Shown: piece after piece, positions 9,889 to 20,300 of the stretch
Layout of the letters: every line of letters begins with the position of its first letter
Position numbering within the stretch: position 1 is the stretch's first letter
NCBI GenBank assembly: GCA_022539475.1
Contig: VCMS01000007.1
Location: 231,496-295,495 of the forward strand
Length of the DNA stretch: 64,000 nucleotides
Direction of reading: 5' to 3'
DNA from: Gracilaria domingensis
Lineage: Eukaryota; Rhodophyta; Florideophyceae; Gracilariales; Gracilariaceae
The notes under the pieces: generated by a model
Told to the model about the DNA's origin: nothing
Databases searched by the model: none
The model's input: the letters and a program-made list of their open reading frames with translations, nothing else
Program-made: the position numbers and the translations under genes

Positions 9889-10834
9889 AATGCCAATGCC
9901 GACAGAGACGTTTCAAAACGGCAGATTGCCAAAACCCAGCACCAGTCTGTACCAAAGGTACATGGGTAAGTCTGAAATCTGAACAGTGCAGTTTTTGCCG
10001 AAATGTGCGCAGCAAAAATAGCCCAGCCTCCAGCACCTCTATTCTTTCGTTCCGTCCCCAAGCAGACCTGCGAAGCTGAACTGCCCTCCACAGCGCGGCA
10101 CTGTGTGCCACTCTGCGCTGCCCGCCTTTTCCGCCACCGGCACCGGAAACTGCTCCCATTTCAATGCTCTCTTTGCAAAGGAGAGACAGTGTGTTTTACC
10201 ATGTTCAACTACCGAACGGCAGGTTCACCGCACTGGAACAGACTCAGGCTAGATCCCGCTGAACTTGGTAAACTTCAAGCACATCGGGCCTGCTAATGCC
10301 GCTAACGAAGACTTGCCTTGCGACGGTCATCAAGTCGATTTCGCATACCAACGACCTCTTCGCAGAGGACAGAGCACAAAACTTCATGACAGACATTCTG
10401 TGTGGAGTAGAATATCTGGAAGACATGCATAAAGTTCACGGCCTGCAAGAATCAGAAGCCGCATGTCCTCAGAGCACGCAAAACTGTGAACAATGCGGTT
10501 AGTATCACTAAAGCGAAATTGAGAGTTCACGTTTTGCTTTACACGGCGTCATACGGTGACAATGGGGAAACGAAATTGAAAGTTGAAGCACAAGGATCTT
10601 ATCAGCAGCGCGCATTTGACGTCGAAGAGGCTCGCCATGTCCAGCCGGCAGGTCGGACATAAGCAGATAGTCAAGTCCGATGAGATGTGTGACAAGCGGT
10701 GGAACTCGACATGCTTTAGCAATCACTCCCTGTCAAAGTCGCCAAAGGCTACAGGATAGATCTGAGTATTCACAAGATACGAGATAATCTGCTGTATGCA
10801 GAGCCATGAGAGCAGTTGAACCGAGATTTTCGAC
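9889..10834. other. Non-coding or unassigned interval (about 950 bp)
   Basis: I see no convincing gene. Short overlapping frames occur on both strands around 9890-10300, without codon patterns or domain motifs. No tRNA, rRNA or repeat was recognised. Confidence 0.4.
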
Positions 10835-12343
10835 TTACTGCAAAACGCTAAGGCGTTTGTCAATCTCTGCCTTCATCTTATTTAGCTCTTCTCTACTCAT
10901 ACTTTCAAGCTGCGAAACATGAAACTGCAAAGAACGAGTGGCAAGTTTCCTTGTGCCAGAAAGCTTAACAGATTTTGCACGGAGTGATTTTAGATCGTCA
11001 ACTTCCTTCTTAAGCTTCTCAATAGTTTGTAATAGATCCTTCTCGCGGGCCTCTTTCTTTTCTAAGGTCTTCTCGAATGCCGTAGTCCGTGATTCGTTGT
11101 TCTTCCCTCCCTTACCTTCATCCTCTACAACATCTATTATAGCGTTATTTGCCCCACTCTCATGAACAAGAGTTTCAGAAAAGCGTCTAACATCACTGTT
11201 GCGAACCGAACTACGGTGTTTCCTTCGTAGCTTTTTTTCTTCATCTACTGCATCCGGCCCTTCCTTCCGCTTCCTCGATTTGTTCCCACCTTGCTTACTT
11301 CTGCCTCTACTCTTAGATGCAATGGTAAAGGTCTCAATCCGTTTTGCCAAACAACCAGCCTTCACAGCCTTTATAAACGGTGAGCAAAGCGGCGCAAACT
11401 TTAGAGCCCCATTTTTTCCAGTCAGACCGTTTCGCAACCTTAACCCCTCACCACTTGCCGTTATTAACTCTATTAACTGCTTCGTCGTCAATTCTCCTGC
11501 GTATCCAATATGAGTGTCTTTAAATGGAGGCATGAGACTGAAATTTTCCCACAAGACTAATATGTCCAACACAGACTTGTTGCTTCCAAGAAAAGGAATT
11601 GGTTGGGGCAGATGTGTCTCGATGAGACGCATGCAACCTAGCAGTTGCCGGTTAATATGTCGGGAACTAAGTGAAAAGTTATAAAGGAAGTGATTCCGAC
11701 TGTGAGCCTCTTGGAAGCCATTTCCAAACGCACCACGGAATCTAGTTTGCAGAAAATGATATCCACCATACACTTTCTTCTCTTCTGACATTGGTTTCGG
11801 AATTTCAGGATCGTTATACACCATCGTACGTAATGCAACTGCTTGATGGAGAGGAGAGTACGGTGATGACGATGGACCACAAGTATTACACACAATCACC
11901 AAAAAACGGATCGCTCGAAAAAGCAATTCAACCACCTTTGTTTTGGTCAGAGAACGTTTTTGAATCTTATGCAGTGCCTTTGTGGCTTCGTAAAGCTCCG
12001 AAATCTGCTCCTTTGAGACCACATGCGCATACACCAGGTGAGTTAGTGCATTTCTTGCTGCCAACATCCGATGATTACCTGCAATTCCATAACAGTTAAA
12101 GCATATTTGAATCTCATCCATTTTAAATACTGGTTCGGTAATAATAATGGGCTCGTCACGACGATAATTTTCTTCCAGCATTTTCCTGTTCAGTGAAAGA
12201 GCCTCAAACATGTTAACAGGGCGTATCAATTTGGCGAAGTCAGGGACATGATGGATGAATCGTATTGGGACCACTTGAGATGTGTGGTTTCGAACAGCTT
12301 CCATTATGCGCTTCGCGACAGCCATAGGATGACGAAGAACCAT
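10835..12343 (-). CDS. Unrecognised protein with basic region and C-terminal coiled coil
   Basis: The frame runs from the first ATG at 12343 to a stop at 10835 (502 residues) and stays open upstream to 12394, where a possible 3' splice site (TTACCCAG) could join an earlier exon. The first ~300 residues are of mixed composition with single Trp and several Cys. MVLRHPMAVAKR near the start resembles the 3'-phosphate-binding strand of sulfotransferases, but no PAPS P-loop is seen, so I do not assign that function. Residues ~320-400 are very basic (SRGRSKQGGNKSRKRKEG, EEKKLRRKHRS), consistent with nuclear or nucleic-acid contact. The last ~100 residues form a predicted coiled coil rich in Glu, Lys and Leu. 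Confidence 0.5.
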   Translation of the reverse strand: MVLRHPMAVAKRIMEAVRNHTSQVVPIRFIHHVPDFAKLIRPVNMFEALSLNRKMLEENYRRDEPIIITEPVFKMDEIQICFNCYGIAGNHRMLAARNALTHLVYAHVVSKEQISELYEATKALHKIQKRSLTKTKVVELLFRAIRFLVIVCNTCGPSSSPYSPLHQAVALRTMVYNDPEIPKPMSEEKKVYGGYHFLQTRFRGAFGNGFQEAHSRNHFLYNFSLSSRHINRQLLGCMRLIETHLPQPIPFLGSNKSVLDILVLWENFSLMPPFKDTHIGYAGELTTKQLIELITASGEGLRLRNGLTGKNGALKFAPLCSPFIKAVKAGCLAKRIETFTIASKSRGRSKQGGNKSRKRKEGPDAVDEEKKLRRKHRSSVRNSDVRRFSETLVHESGANNAIIDVVEDEGKGGKNNESRTTAFEKTLEKKEAREKDLLQTIEKLKKEVDDLKSLRAKSVKLSGTRKLATRSLQFHVSQLESMSREELNKMKAEIDKRLSVLQ

Positions 12344-13136
12344 GATGTAACTACTTTGCGTTGGTAAAGACGATAGGATAAGATGCCACAACACCTGGGT
12401 AATACAGATCTAGATGAGCTCAATGTATCTCGATGGTGGAAGCTTAACTGTAGGAACATACGAAAGAGGACAGCAACTTTCATATTTGTTAAATTTATAT
12501 TTAAATACCTATAATGATCAGCAAAACGATTGATGTACTCGAGTCTTATAGTTGTTTGTTCATTCTGCCTTTTGGTATTTTTGCTGTGAGTGCCATACTC
12601 TAACTGCAGCTGTTATCAGGTTTTGTCTACGCTAGAACCAATCCGTTTCCAGACACAAAATTGCCTTGCCCCCCTCAGACTCGTTCTTCAAGCGCCACGC
12701 TCTTCGAGCGCCATTCGACGACGGCGATTTGCAACAGCATTTTGTTTGGGATACAAGCCCTTTTCTAGCATTCCTTCTGGATACTCTAACCAATTTAGCT
12801 TTGCATACTTGCCAAAAGAAGCCTTTAGGCAGCAAGGAGCGTTTTTTCAATAAATATTATGGACGTTAATTAATTGACATTAAAATTTTTATATTCGGCA
12901 AAAGGCCGCTGTGTTGTGAAGATGGGGTGGGCGCGCCCACCCGGCGCCCAGTCTCCCCTGCCCCGCCCGGCCTAGACAACTAGGCGACACCAACTAGACG
13001 AGGGTCCTCGACGAAACCCCTGCGAAAAGCATGGTATATTTAAACCAGAACTAGAAAAAGGTCTCAATGAGCTGCAAAAGACGAAATATGGACATAAATG
13101 GCATTACGGCTATCCCAGACCCCTAGGGAGCATAAG
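12344..13136. other. Unassigned interval with a GC-rich palindromic patch
   Basis: 12395-12890 is AT-rich with no gene. A sharp GC-rich patch occupies about 12920-13015. It holds the palindrome at 12925-12942 and a CCTAG-ACAA-CTAGG inverted repeat at about 12971-12984. No function is assigned. Confidence 0.4.
12925..12942. repeat. Perfect 18-bp palindrome, GC-rich
   Basis: GGGTGGGCGCGCCCACCC is its own reverse complement. It stands in a short GC-rich block in otherwise AT-rich sequence, upstream of the condensin fragment. Confidence 0.9.
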
Positions 13137-14562
13137 GTGTCGCTACGATCTTCAAAGGAGACCTGGATATTCTGTTCTTATCTCTGCATACGTTTCACAG
13201 CTCTTTAGACCGCTTGGGGTAAGTTGAATACTCGCTTTTTTTCATTATGTGTGTGAATCTTGGGGGTTATCAACTTTCTCAGACCATTCATTGATTTGTG
13301 GGGCGCCCATGAGTTCGAAGAAGACGTTCTCCAAGCTTTGCGAGTTTTGTTCGTTTCAGAAAGATGTCAATCTTTGGTTGAAGCTATTCAAATTGATGTC
13401 AATGACATGTCTGGTTCTGATGTATTGGTCCTTCGAGCAATGTCTCATACTCAAAACGCACAATCTTCGGTGCAGAAATTCTTGGCCACAACCACAATTT
13501 TCTCTCATGTGCTTCATTACTATGGCGTTGATAAGTTTGCAATCCATCATGTACTTGACCTTTGTCGAGCTGTCGACATGTCAGACGAGGTTGGGCGCGT
13601 GAAACTGGAAAAAGTACTCCGTTCTGACCTTCTCCTAAACAAACAAACCGACGAAGAGGTCATCCCGAGCGCGGTCCGAGCTCTCAGAAGAGTGTTATTA
13701 GATGTGGATGATACGTTGCGCATTGTCCTTGAAATTCTTCGAAATGACATTCTCTTACAATCAGAACCTGGAGGTGAGAACGATGTTGCCGAGAGCAACA
13801 TTGAAGACTGGAGACACACTAGTACTCTCAATATATGCTGGGAAATGCTTCGAATCGCACCGCAACAAAAAACAAATTCTGCACCTTCGACCGTACTATG
13901 TCTCAGCATATTACAAACTGCGGCGATTCCTCACATTATGAGCGAAGATGAGCACAAGAGAAAGGCGGCGTTTGAATGTGTCGCTCTCTACTGTTTGCTC
14001 GACCAATCTGGAGATGAGGCTCGTTCAAAGATACCTATTTTCATTCAAGCTTGCAGGAACGATTTGCCAATGATACAGGAGTTTGCGATGCAAGCCCTGG
14101 ATGACTTTCTAACGATATTCGATCTTGCAAATGAGACCGAGAGCCAATCTACATATAGAGCGTAGAGCAGGAGCTATGTCATCGCTGGTTGATGATGCAA
14201 TTAATACATTATCGGAAGGTCTTACCAGCGCGGATGAAAAGAATAGGACCATTGCTGTCCAAGGCGTATCTCGCTTATTATTCCTAAGAAGGATTTCACC
14301 TACTGCAAAACTTATGTCACGAATGCTTATCGTTTATCATAACCCAAAAACGGAAGATGATCACCTTCTTCGGCAGTATCTATCGCTCTTCTTCCCGTCT
14401 TTCTGCATGGTGTCAGCAATCAATAGGGTAATCCTCGAGGACGCGATGAAGACGAGTCCGACAACATCGTTGACACAGAGAACCTCAATGACCCCAATTT
14501 TGTCATCGATGTCGACAACGAGTTCAATGCTCTACCTATCTCCACACGAAAATATCTATAGC
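13137..14562 (+). pseudogene. Condensin subunit CAP-G (Cnd3/Ycg1-like) fragment, frameshifted
   Basis: The main frame (from about 13283 to 14165) is HEAT-like and ends ...AALYCLL-type sequence (ECVALYCLLDQSGDEARSKIP ... MQALDDFLTIFD). It then shifts frame near 14160 to SEGLTSADEKNRTIAVQGVSRLLFLRRI ... LIVYHNPKTEDDHLLRQYLSLFFPSF, which matches the Cnd3 region of CAP-G, a HEAT subunit of condensin. A second shift near 14430 leads to an acidic tail (DESDNIVDTENLNDPN), ending at a TAG near 14560. A plausible intron (GTAAGT ... CTCAG, 13219-13282) joins an upstream exon reading FKGDLDILFLSLHTFHSSLDRLG, open only from 13136. The N-terminal and C-terminal portions are missing compared with the ~900-1000-residue family. 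I infer a pseudogene; assembly indels are the alternative. Confidence 0.65.
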
Positions 14563-14933
14563 GAAGACGAAAGAACGTAATTGACTTTGTAGAAATAGAT
14601 TAGCTGGATTGGTCTAAATACTTCGTGTTCTGATACAAGTGAATTCTCATACCAGAGCATGCCTGATTGATTTTGTGCAGCATAAATGAATCAGAATGAT
14701 TGCATCTAGGTCATGTTTCGATTATCGTGTACCATAGTGCTTACGGGACAGAAAAGAAAGAGTTGCAGTATTGCAATACCAATATTGGTATTACTTCTGA
14801 CCAGTGCTCTCGGTAAAGTCCAGCAGTTCTTCATGAAACATCACATCATGGCCCACGATTCATGGGTAGTAACTTTTAGAGAAGTTAAAATCAAAGACCT
14901 AACACTAAGAAGAAATCTTATGGATACATTAAA

Positions 14934-15296
14934 CTAAAGAAGCATGTCAGACCTTTCATCGCAAAGAGTCTTGGCCAAAGCAGCAAGATACCTAACACCA
15001 ATTATTGTTCCCACAGATATGAGATGGGGAAGAGGGAATGAAAGGGGTTTGTTCTTTTTTTCTTCATCGGAGGCTGAACTTAGTCTTTCATTCAGAGAAA
15101 TGCTTGCCATTGGATACATATTGATCAGAATATAGCTCCCGAAGAATACAGCACCAATGGAGTTCCATGGTGCACAACCACCGTCAACAATAAAGGCAAC
15201 GAATCTGAAGACAATCATGAATCCCATCAGGAAACGAAGGAATATGTTCACCCATTCCATCCAATGGCGTCGATTGCGCTCTCCAGTGTTTGCCAC
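14934..15296 (-). pseudogene. Membrane-protein fragment, possibly TLC-like
   Basis: A 120-residue frame has three hydrophobic segments (WVNIFLRFLMGFMIVFRFVAFIV; IGAVFFGSYILINMYPM; LISVGTIIGVRYLAALA). The pattern, with FR in the membrane and a WN...G turn, recalls C-terminal helices of TLC-domain proteins, but this is weak. Upstream on the same strand the sequence is interrupted by stops (for example just before 15296), so it looks like the 3' remnant of a decayed gene. Confidence 0.35.
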
Positions 15297-15953
15297 CCAT
15301 CACATACGGCTGTTCACGCTAAGGGCATCATACACGCCCAGAACATGACAAACGTTGTAGCTGAACCAGGTCTGCTGCGATCAGAGAATGTCCACTGAGA
15401 TGAGAACAGCACGCTTCGAAACGTCACTCCTTTGAAGGTCGCTGCCTTCGACCTTGACAGGACTATCACCACAACAAAGAAGCGCGCAAAGGTCCCCAAC
15501 AGCCCCAATGACTGGCGATTACTGAATGCTCAGGCGCAGCCTATGATATTCACTATCTAAGGAGACGCCTTTGTCTGCGCTCGCTCTTGCCGAACTTAGT
15601 CATTTGAGCAGGAGCTCCTCCCGGTCTCTGCAATGTTCACGTTACTGCGGAAAACGAATTAATCGTGGATGAAGTCCTCAGAGCAATTTGCGTCCGGATG
15701 GTGACGTTCACTGGCTCCACTGTAGTCTGGAAGCTAATTGCACCAAGTGCAGCTTGAAACTAAGTTCTACATGATGAACTTCGGATCAGGAACCAAAAAC
15801 ATATGAATAGAACTTGGAGCTAAGTGCGACAGAGAGTAAGGGGCGATTTTCCCTTTGCTGTATCTCACAGGTAGCTGTGCCGGCAAGGAGATTGCATTAT
15901 AAGCGCCACGAAACTTGAAGGAGCCTGTCTTTTGAAAGTTTTCGCACTTGAAG

Positions 15954-15988
15954 AACTATACACAGTTCTTGAAGAACTGTGTATAGTT
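15954..15988. repeat. 35-bp perfect palindrome
   Basis: The arms AACTATACACAGTTCTT and AAGAACTGTGTATAGTT (17 bp each, perfect) flank a single central G. Such a structure would extrude as a near loop-less cruciform. It may be a fold-back element remnant. Confidence 0.9.
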
Positions 15989-16725
15989 TGCGGAGAGAAA
16001 CTGGTCCAAATGACGGCTTCTCAGCACAGAAGTGGTATGTGCGCTGTCTTTTATGACGTTTGCCGCTTGTTTAATGTCAGCGAAAGACACTGAACAAGCG
16101 GTTGATGCTTCGTCAATGAGATCGCGAGTGGCGGTTTTTGTAGTCATGACGGGCAACATGTACGAGCGAGATGCGAAATGTTATTCGTGGCTTGCCACAG
16201 CCTATGAGCAATACGAAGACGTAAAATGTGTTCAACCCCTTAAATTTACTGTGTTGAGCGAGCTAAACTGGGATTGGACAGACAATGGTGCGGATAGTCT
16301 CATATAAATGGTAAGTTGCTTCTCGTCAGTCCGGAGGCTGTAACGAAAGCCAAACCAAAGTCCGTTCTGCTTCAGATCTCGTGGTTACCAGTTTCGTGCT
16401 TGTGACAAACTGAAGACTGGGGAGGGGATGGAAAGAGAAGTGGAAGCGTACGGCGGAGTAGAGCGGCGAGAGAGGGAAAAGTAGGCAACAGAAGATGGAG
16501 GGAAGAAAGCGGCGCAGGGATGCAGATGGCGGGGGACGGCGGTATGTGGGGTGTTTGAGGGAGAGATTTGAAACGGTGGTGGGGGCAACTGTTGCCTGGC
16601 TGCCAGGGTTCCTGCCCCCATAGGAGAATGTCGGTAAGATATTTGGAATTCCACTGCCGTGCAGGGCAGCCAGCGCTCTGTCCGGCAGAGGCCCGGAGAG
16701 ACGCAGCAGTGGCCAGGTGTGACTG

Positions 16726-16774
16726 GCCACCCGTCCTGCAGCCTCATACCTTGTGAGGCTGCAGGACGGGTGGC
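16726..16774. repeat. Hairpin with 21-bp perfect stem and 7-nt loop
   Basis: The left arm CCACCCGTCCTGCAGCCTCA (16727-16746), the loop TACCTTG and the right arm TGAGGCTGCAGGACGGGTGG (16754-16773) pair perfectly; one more G-C pair extends the stem. An overlapping smaller inverted repeat GGCCAG...CTGGCC lies at 16711-16728. No terminator or small-RNA role can be shown from sequence alone. Confidence 0.9.
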
Positions 16775-16976
16775 GAGCAAAAAGAAAGTGTTAAAAGGGC
16801 AACTTCGGAGGTTGTGCAACATTTTACCATTTTCTTTCGCCAAGACGAGTGCAGTATCAAACGTACGACGGTACTGTACTGCAAGTGTAGTGAACCAGAG
16901 CGAAGCGTAAGCGGGGTGGCGTATGCTATGTGTACGTTTCACTCAGTCCTGTACCACTCAATGTCCAGGACATGTC

Positions 16977-16996
16977 GCAGGACATATATGTCCTGC
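16977..16996. repeat. GACATATATGTC palindrome, copy 1 (20-bp perfect)
   Basis: GCAGGACATATATGTCCTGC is a perfect 20-bp palindrome lying outside the transposase-like gene, on its 3' side. The related ATGTCC-A-GGACAT lies at 16961-16973. Confidence 0.9.
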
Positions 16997-17339
16997 ACTA
17001 TCATATAATTCGGAACCCTTCCCTATAGTGGTTTTCTAATGGACTTGACAAAGCCCTTGGTTCATGGAGAATTTTTACATGTTGCTTAAACAATCAGAAG
17101 CCGCATTAATGGTTGAGTAATATGTACTTTACGTTCAACAAGACATTTAACCGAAGGTAGCTTGAGGTTTTACTTCACAATAGAGATGCTTTTCTACATT
17201 TTGTGCAACAACGCATACAGTTTTTACATTTCAGTCGTGGTAATTAACAATATAATGCATTGCATATAGAGAAATCTTTATTGTACGCCTTAAAGCAGTT
17301 ACCTTAAACTCCCAAACCATTTCCCAAGAGAAATGTGTT

Positions 17340-20300
17340 CTACAAAAACATTCCATGTTTCTCACAATTATTCTTTACCCATTTCCAGGCAGTGAAAATA
17401 ACACCATTCCAAGTCATGTTCGGAGAACAAATTACTTCTTTTTTGAACTTTTCGGTCAGCTTTGCTTTAGCTTTGATATTTTGAATCATCGCCTGGTATG
17501 CTAACAATGCAATGTAGTATTCATGACCACCATTTCTCAACGAACGGGCTAACAATTTGATTCCACTGTTTCTCTGCTCATGAGAAACGGTGTTTTTGTT
17601 ATCCAACTCAATATGAGCTCGAGGATTATATCCAGGAGAGCAATATTTGTGATTTCCAATATGAAACTTGTCCCTCACTATAATAGTTTGTTCTAATGCC
17701 CACCATAAAGAATTAACACATGAGTTGTACAACCCACAAGAAAAATCGTAAACCAAGAACCTAGGAAGTTTGGCAAACCTGGATATGATCATATCTAAAA
17801 CAACTTTAGGCCCTTCATTGCAGTAAAGAACTTTTGTTCCAAATGTGATGGGACTTGAACACGCACAAGAAACCGTCATTGCACCAGGTGTGAAACTTTT
17901 TTGTGCTTGAAAGTAGTCTTTTGAGCAAAATCCTAGACGTGCGTAGCTTTTTTTGGACAACTCGTCGTCGTTGAATGGAAGGGGACGAACTTGTTCACGT
18001 CCAGGGAAATAACTGCCAGTGCAGTATGCTTCGTCAAGAATAGACCAGTTCCTTAATTCTATTTCGGCATATTTAGATCTCATGAGCCCGATAAGAAGAC
18101 TTTTATTAGTATTTTTCCACTCCTTTGCATATTCAGAGGCTGAACTTCTTCGGAAAGAGAACTCATAGTATCGGTAGAATTCGAAAACACATCTGTAGCA
18201 GCTGAGAAGAATCTTGCCAAGGGCGAATCTCATTTCGGCTCCTCTAGGGCCAAAACCATGGATCTCAATTTGTAAAACGCTTAGTAGACCTGCTTGTACA
18301 ATTCTCGAACTTGAAAGTAGGCTCGTTTCTTCGCCGGTTTGAGCAAGAGTGTCTGGATGACGAATAACATCGACACTCCTTTTTATATTTTGCTCGAGAC
18401 ATATCTGTCCCAATCTTTTGACAGATTGTAAGTCAGAACGACGAATAAATTGACAGACTGGTCCTTGAGCAAACATAACGAACATGTTCAACAATTCATT
18501 TCTTATGTCTCTCTGTCGTTCAGGAGTTAGTGAAACCCAAGGTCCCCACGGAATATCTGATTTCTCCACTGCATTTCTGTGTCGTAGATCTTCCAGTGAT
18601 GCCGCCAAAAATATCTTAATTGAGCTATGCTGCGCTCCAAGCCCAAGATTTTCAAAACTTTCTATTGCTTCTTGAGAAAGTTGTGATATGAATTCGTTCA
18701 GTAGTTTCATAAAGCGGTATAGAAGAGCAGATTCATCAAAAAGCGAGTTGATAAATCTTCTCAAGGACGACAAATGGCTTTCATCACCAATCATTGACAT
18801 GATGTCATGGGAAATGTCGTTCGGCGTGCTTCCACAAATCGAATCGGCGCAAAATTCTGAAGGCAATATATTCCCATTGATAAGTCTAATACACATGACA
18901 AACTCACGAACGTTAAGTCTTGTGCATGCGATATCCTTTCCTTTTAAAACGGCGAGAAATATCTTGAATACAGCTTCCTTTCTCAGAAGTCCGGTCAGTG
19001 GTCGATAAGTGCTTCCCATTGACTTCGCCATTGATCTACGGAGCGGTTCACATTTTTGCGAAATGTTCTTCAGTTTCATTTGCTTGTTCTTCAAATAACC
19101 CAGCTGAATACCATCTATACACAAAACCGGAATGGGGGCCGTAGAAGATTCGCAAGTTTCACAACTGAACAATGTTTTATCCGGATCTAAAGTCATCAGC
19201 TTCAACATTAAGACACACATGTCCTGCAAAATTCGTACTGACCTGCAAGGAACAGAGCTACGCGACGAAAAGTAACCAGAATTAACGTTTGCTTGAACTT
19301 GGGAATGAAAATGCCTTAGACGACCATTCAGAGTACCATTTCCAAGAACTACACCGATTAGTTCCCTTCGTAGAAGAGCATGCGTGGCTGCAGTGCACAA
19401 ATTGAGCAATAAAACAAAATGCTCCCGCCCTTCTGATATTATCTTAGTCGTGCATTCCGGATTGGTACATAAATATTCTTCAATATGAAGAGGACATGGT
19501 CCTCGTGTACACATTAAAACTCCATCCTTCCAAAGTTTCATTGAGTCTTCCTTTCGCGGAGAGTGGCAACTAGGACAATGTGTGGGTGATCTCACAACAA
19601 AAGGTTGCCCTAGAGAGGCATACTTGCATGCGGTGATATCCATCTGAATAGCTCTAGAGCAACTAGCTGGTGCTAGAGGCAAATGAGAGAGTGACTTTGT
19701 AACAAATGGGGATCCAAAAAAGTCATTTTCTTCATCACCAGTGTCGGATGCTTCTCCAACATTGCTGTTTCCTTCACCATTCTCACTTGAATATTTCTGA
19801 AGTAGGCGCGTGTGCATGCAACCTCCATGGTAGGATGTGTCACAAAAGCCACAGATATGCAATCCACCGCGAATGCAACGCACAGGGACCATAAGAAGAG
19901 TTTCCTGAAATGAAAGCTTTTCAACGCTTGACAGCATACACACTTTTTCATTAAAGAGCATGTGAGAGTGAGGACGGGACATATATGTCTCAAGACTGGT
20001 TTCCGATAAGGAGTGAAATATCTGTGCTACTACACCGGCTATGGTGCCATGGGCAATTCCGCATATATCAGAAATGCCTTTCAGAAACATTGCAAACCCC
20101 TTGGCATGAATGCAAGACGGTTCTTCATATTGCGAAATAGTTCTATTGATTCGGAATCTAGTGTTTCCAATGCACGTACAGCATACATTACCGTCGATTG
20201 AAATCCAAGTGGAAACAATATGACGCTCCATAGCATTACTTCCGTCGATACCCACTTGAGAATATGATGTTCTGGTGCAGACACAAAATAATGGACAGTT

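Larger units (their letters stand above)
15297..17339. other. 2-kb gap without recognisable genes, several hairpins
   Basis: No convincing coding sequence was found. The interval holds a 35-bp palindrome (15954-15988), a 20-bp-arm hairpin (16726-16774), a short CCTGG-CTG-CCAGG inverted repeat near 16595, and ATGTCC-A-GGACAT at 16961-16973 next to the first GACATATATGTC palindrome. The frames at 16326-16942 on both strands look like chance. Confidence 0.4.

Noticed and set aside
10835-12343. Sulfotransferase assignment from LRHPMAVAKR
   Set aside because: No PAPS-binding P-loop is present and the rest of the protein does not fit.
16326-16942. Overlapping frames on both strands
   Set aside because: GC-rich hairpin region; products have no domain and both strands are equally open.
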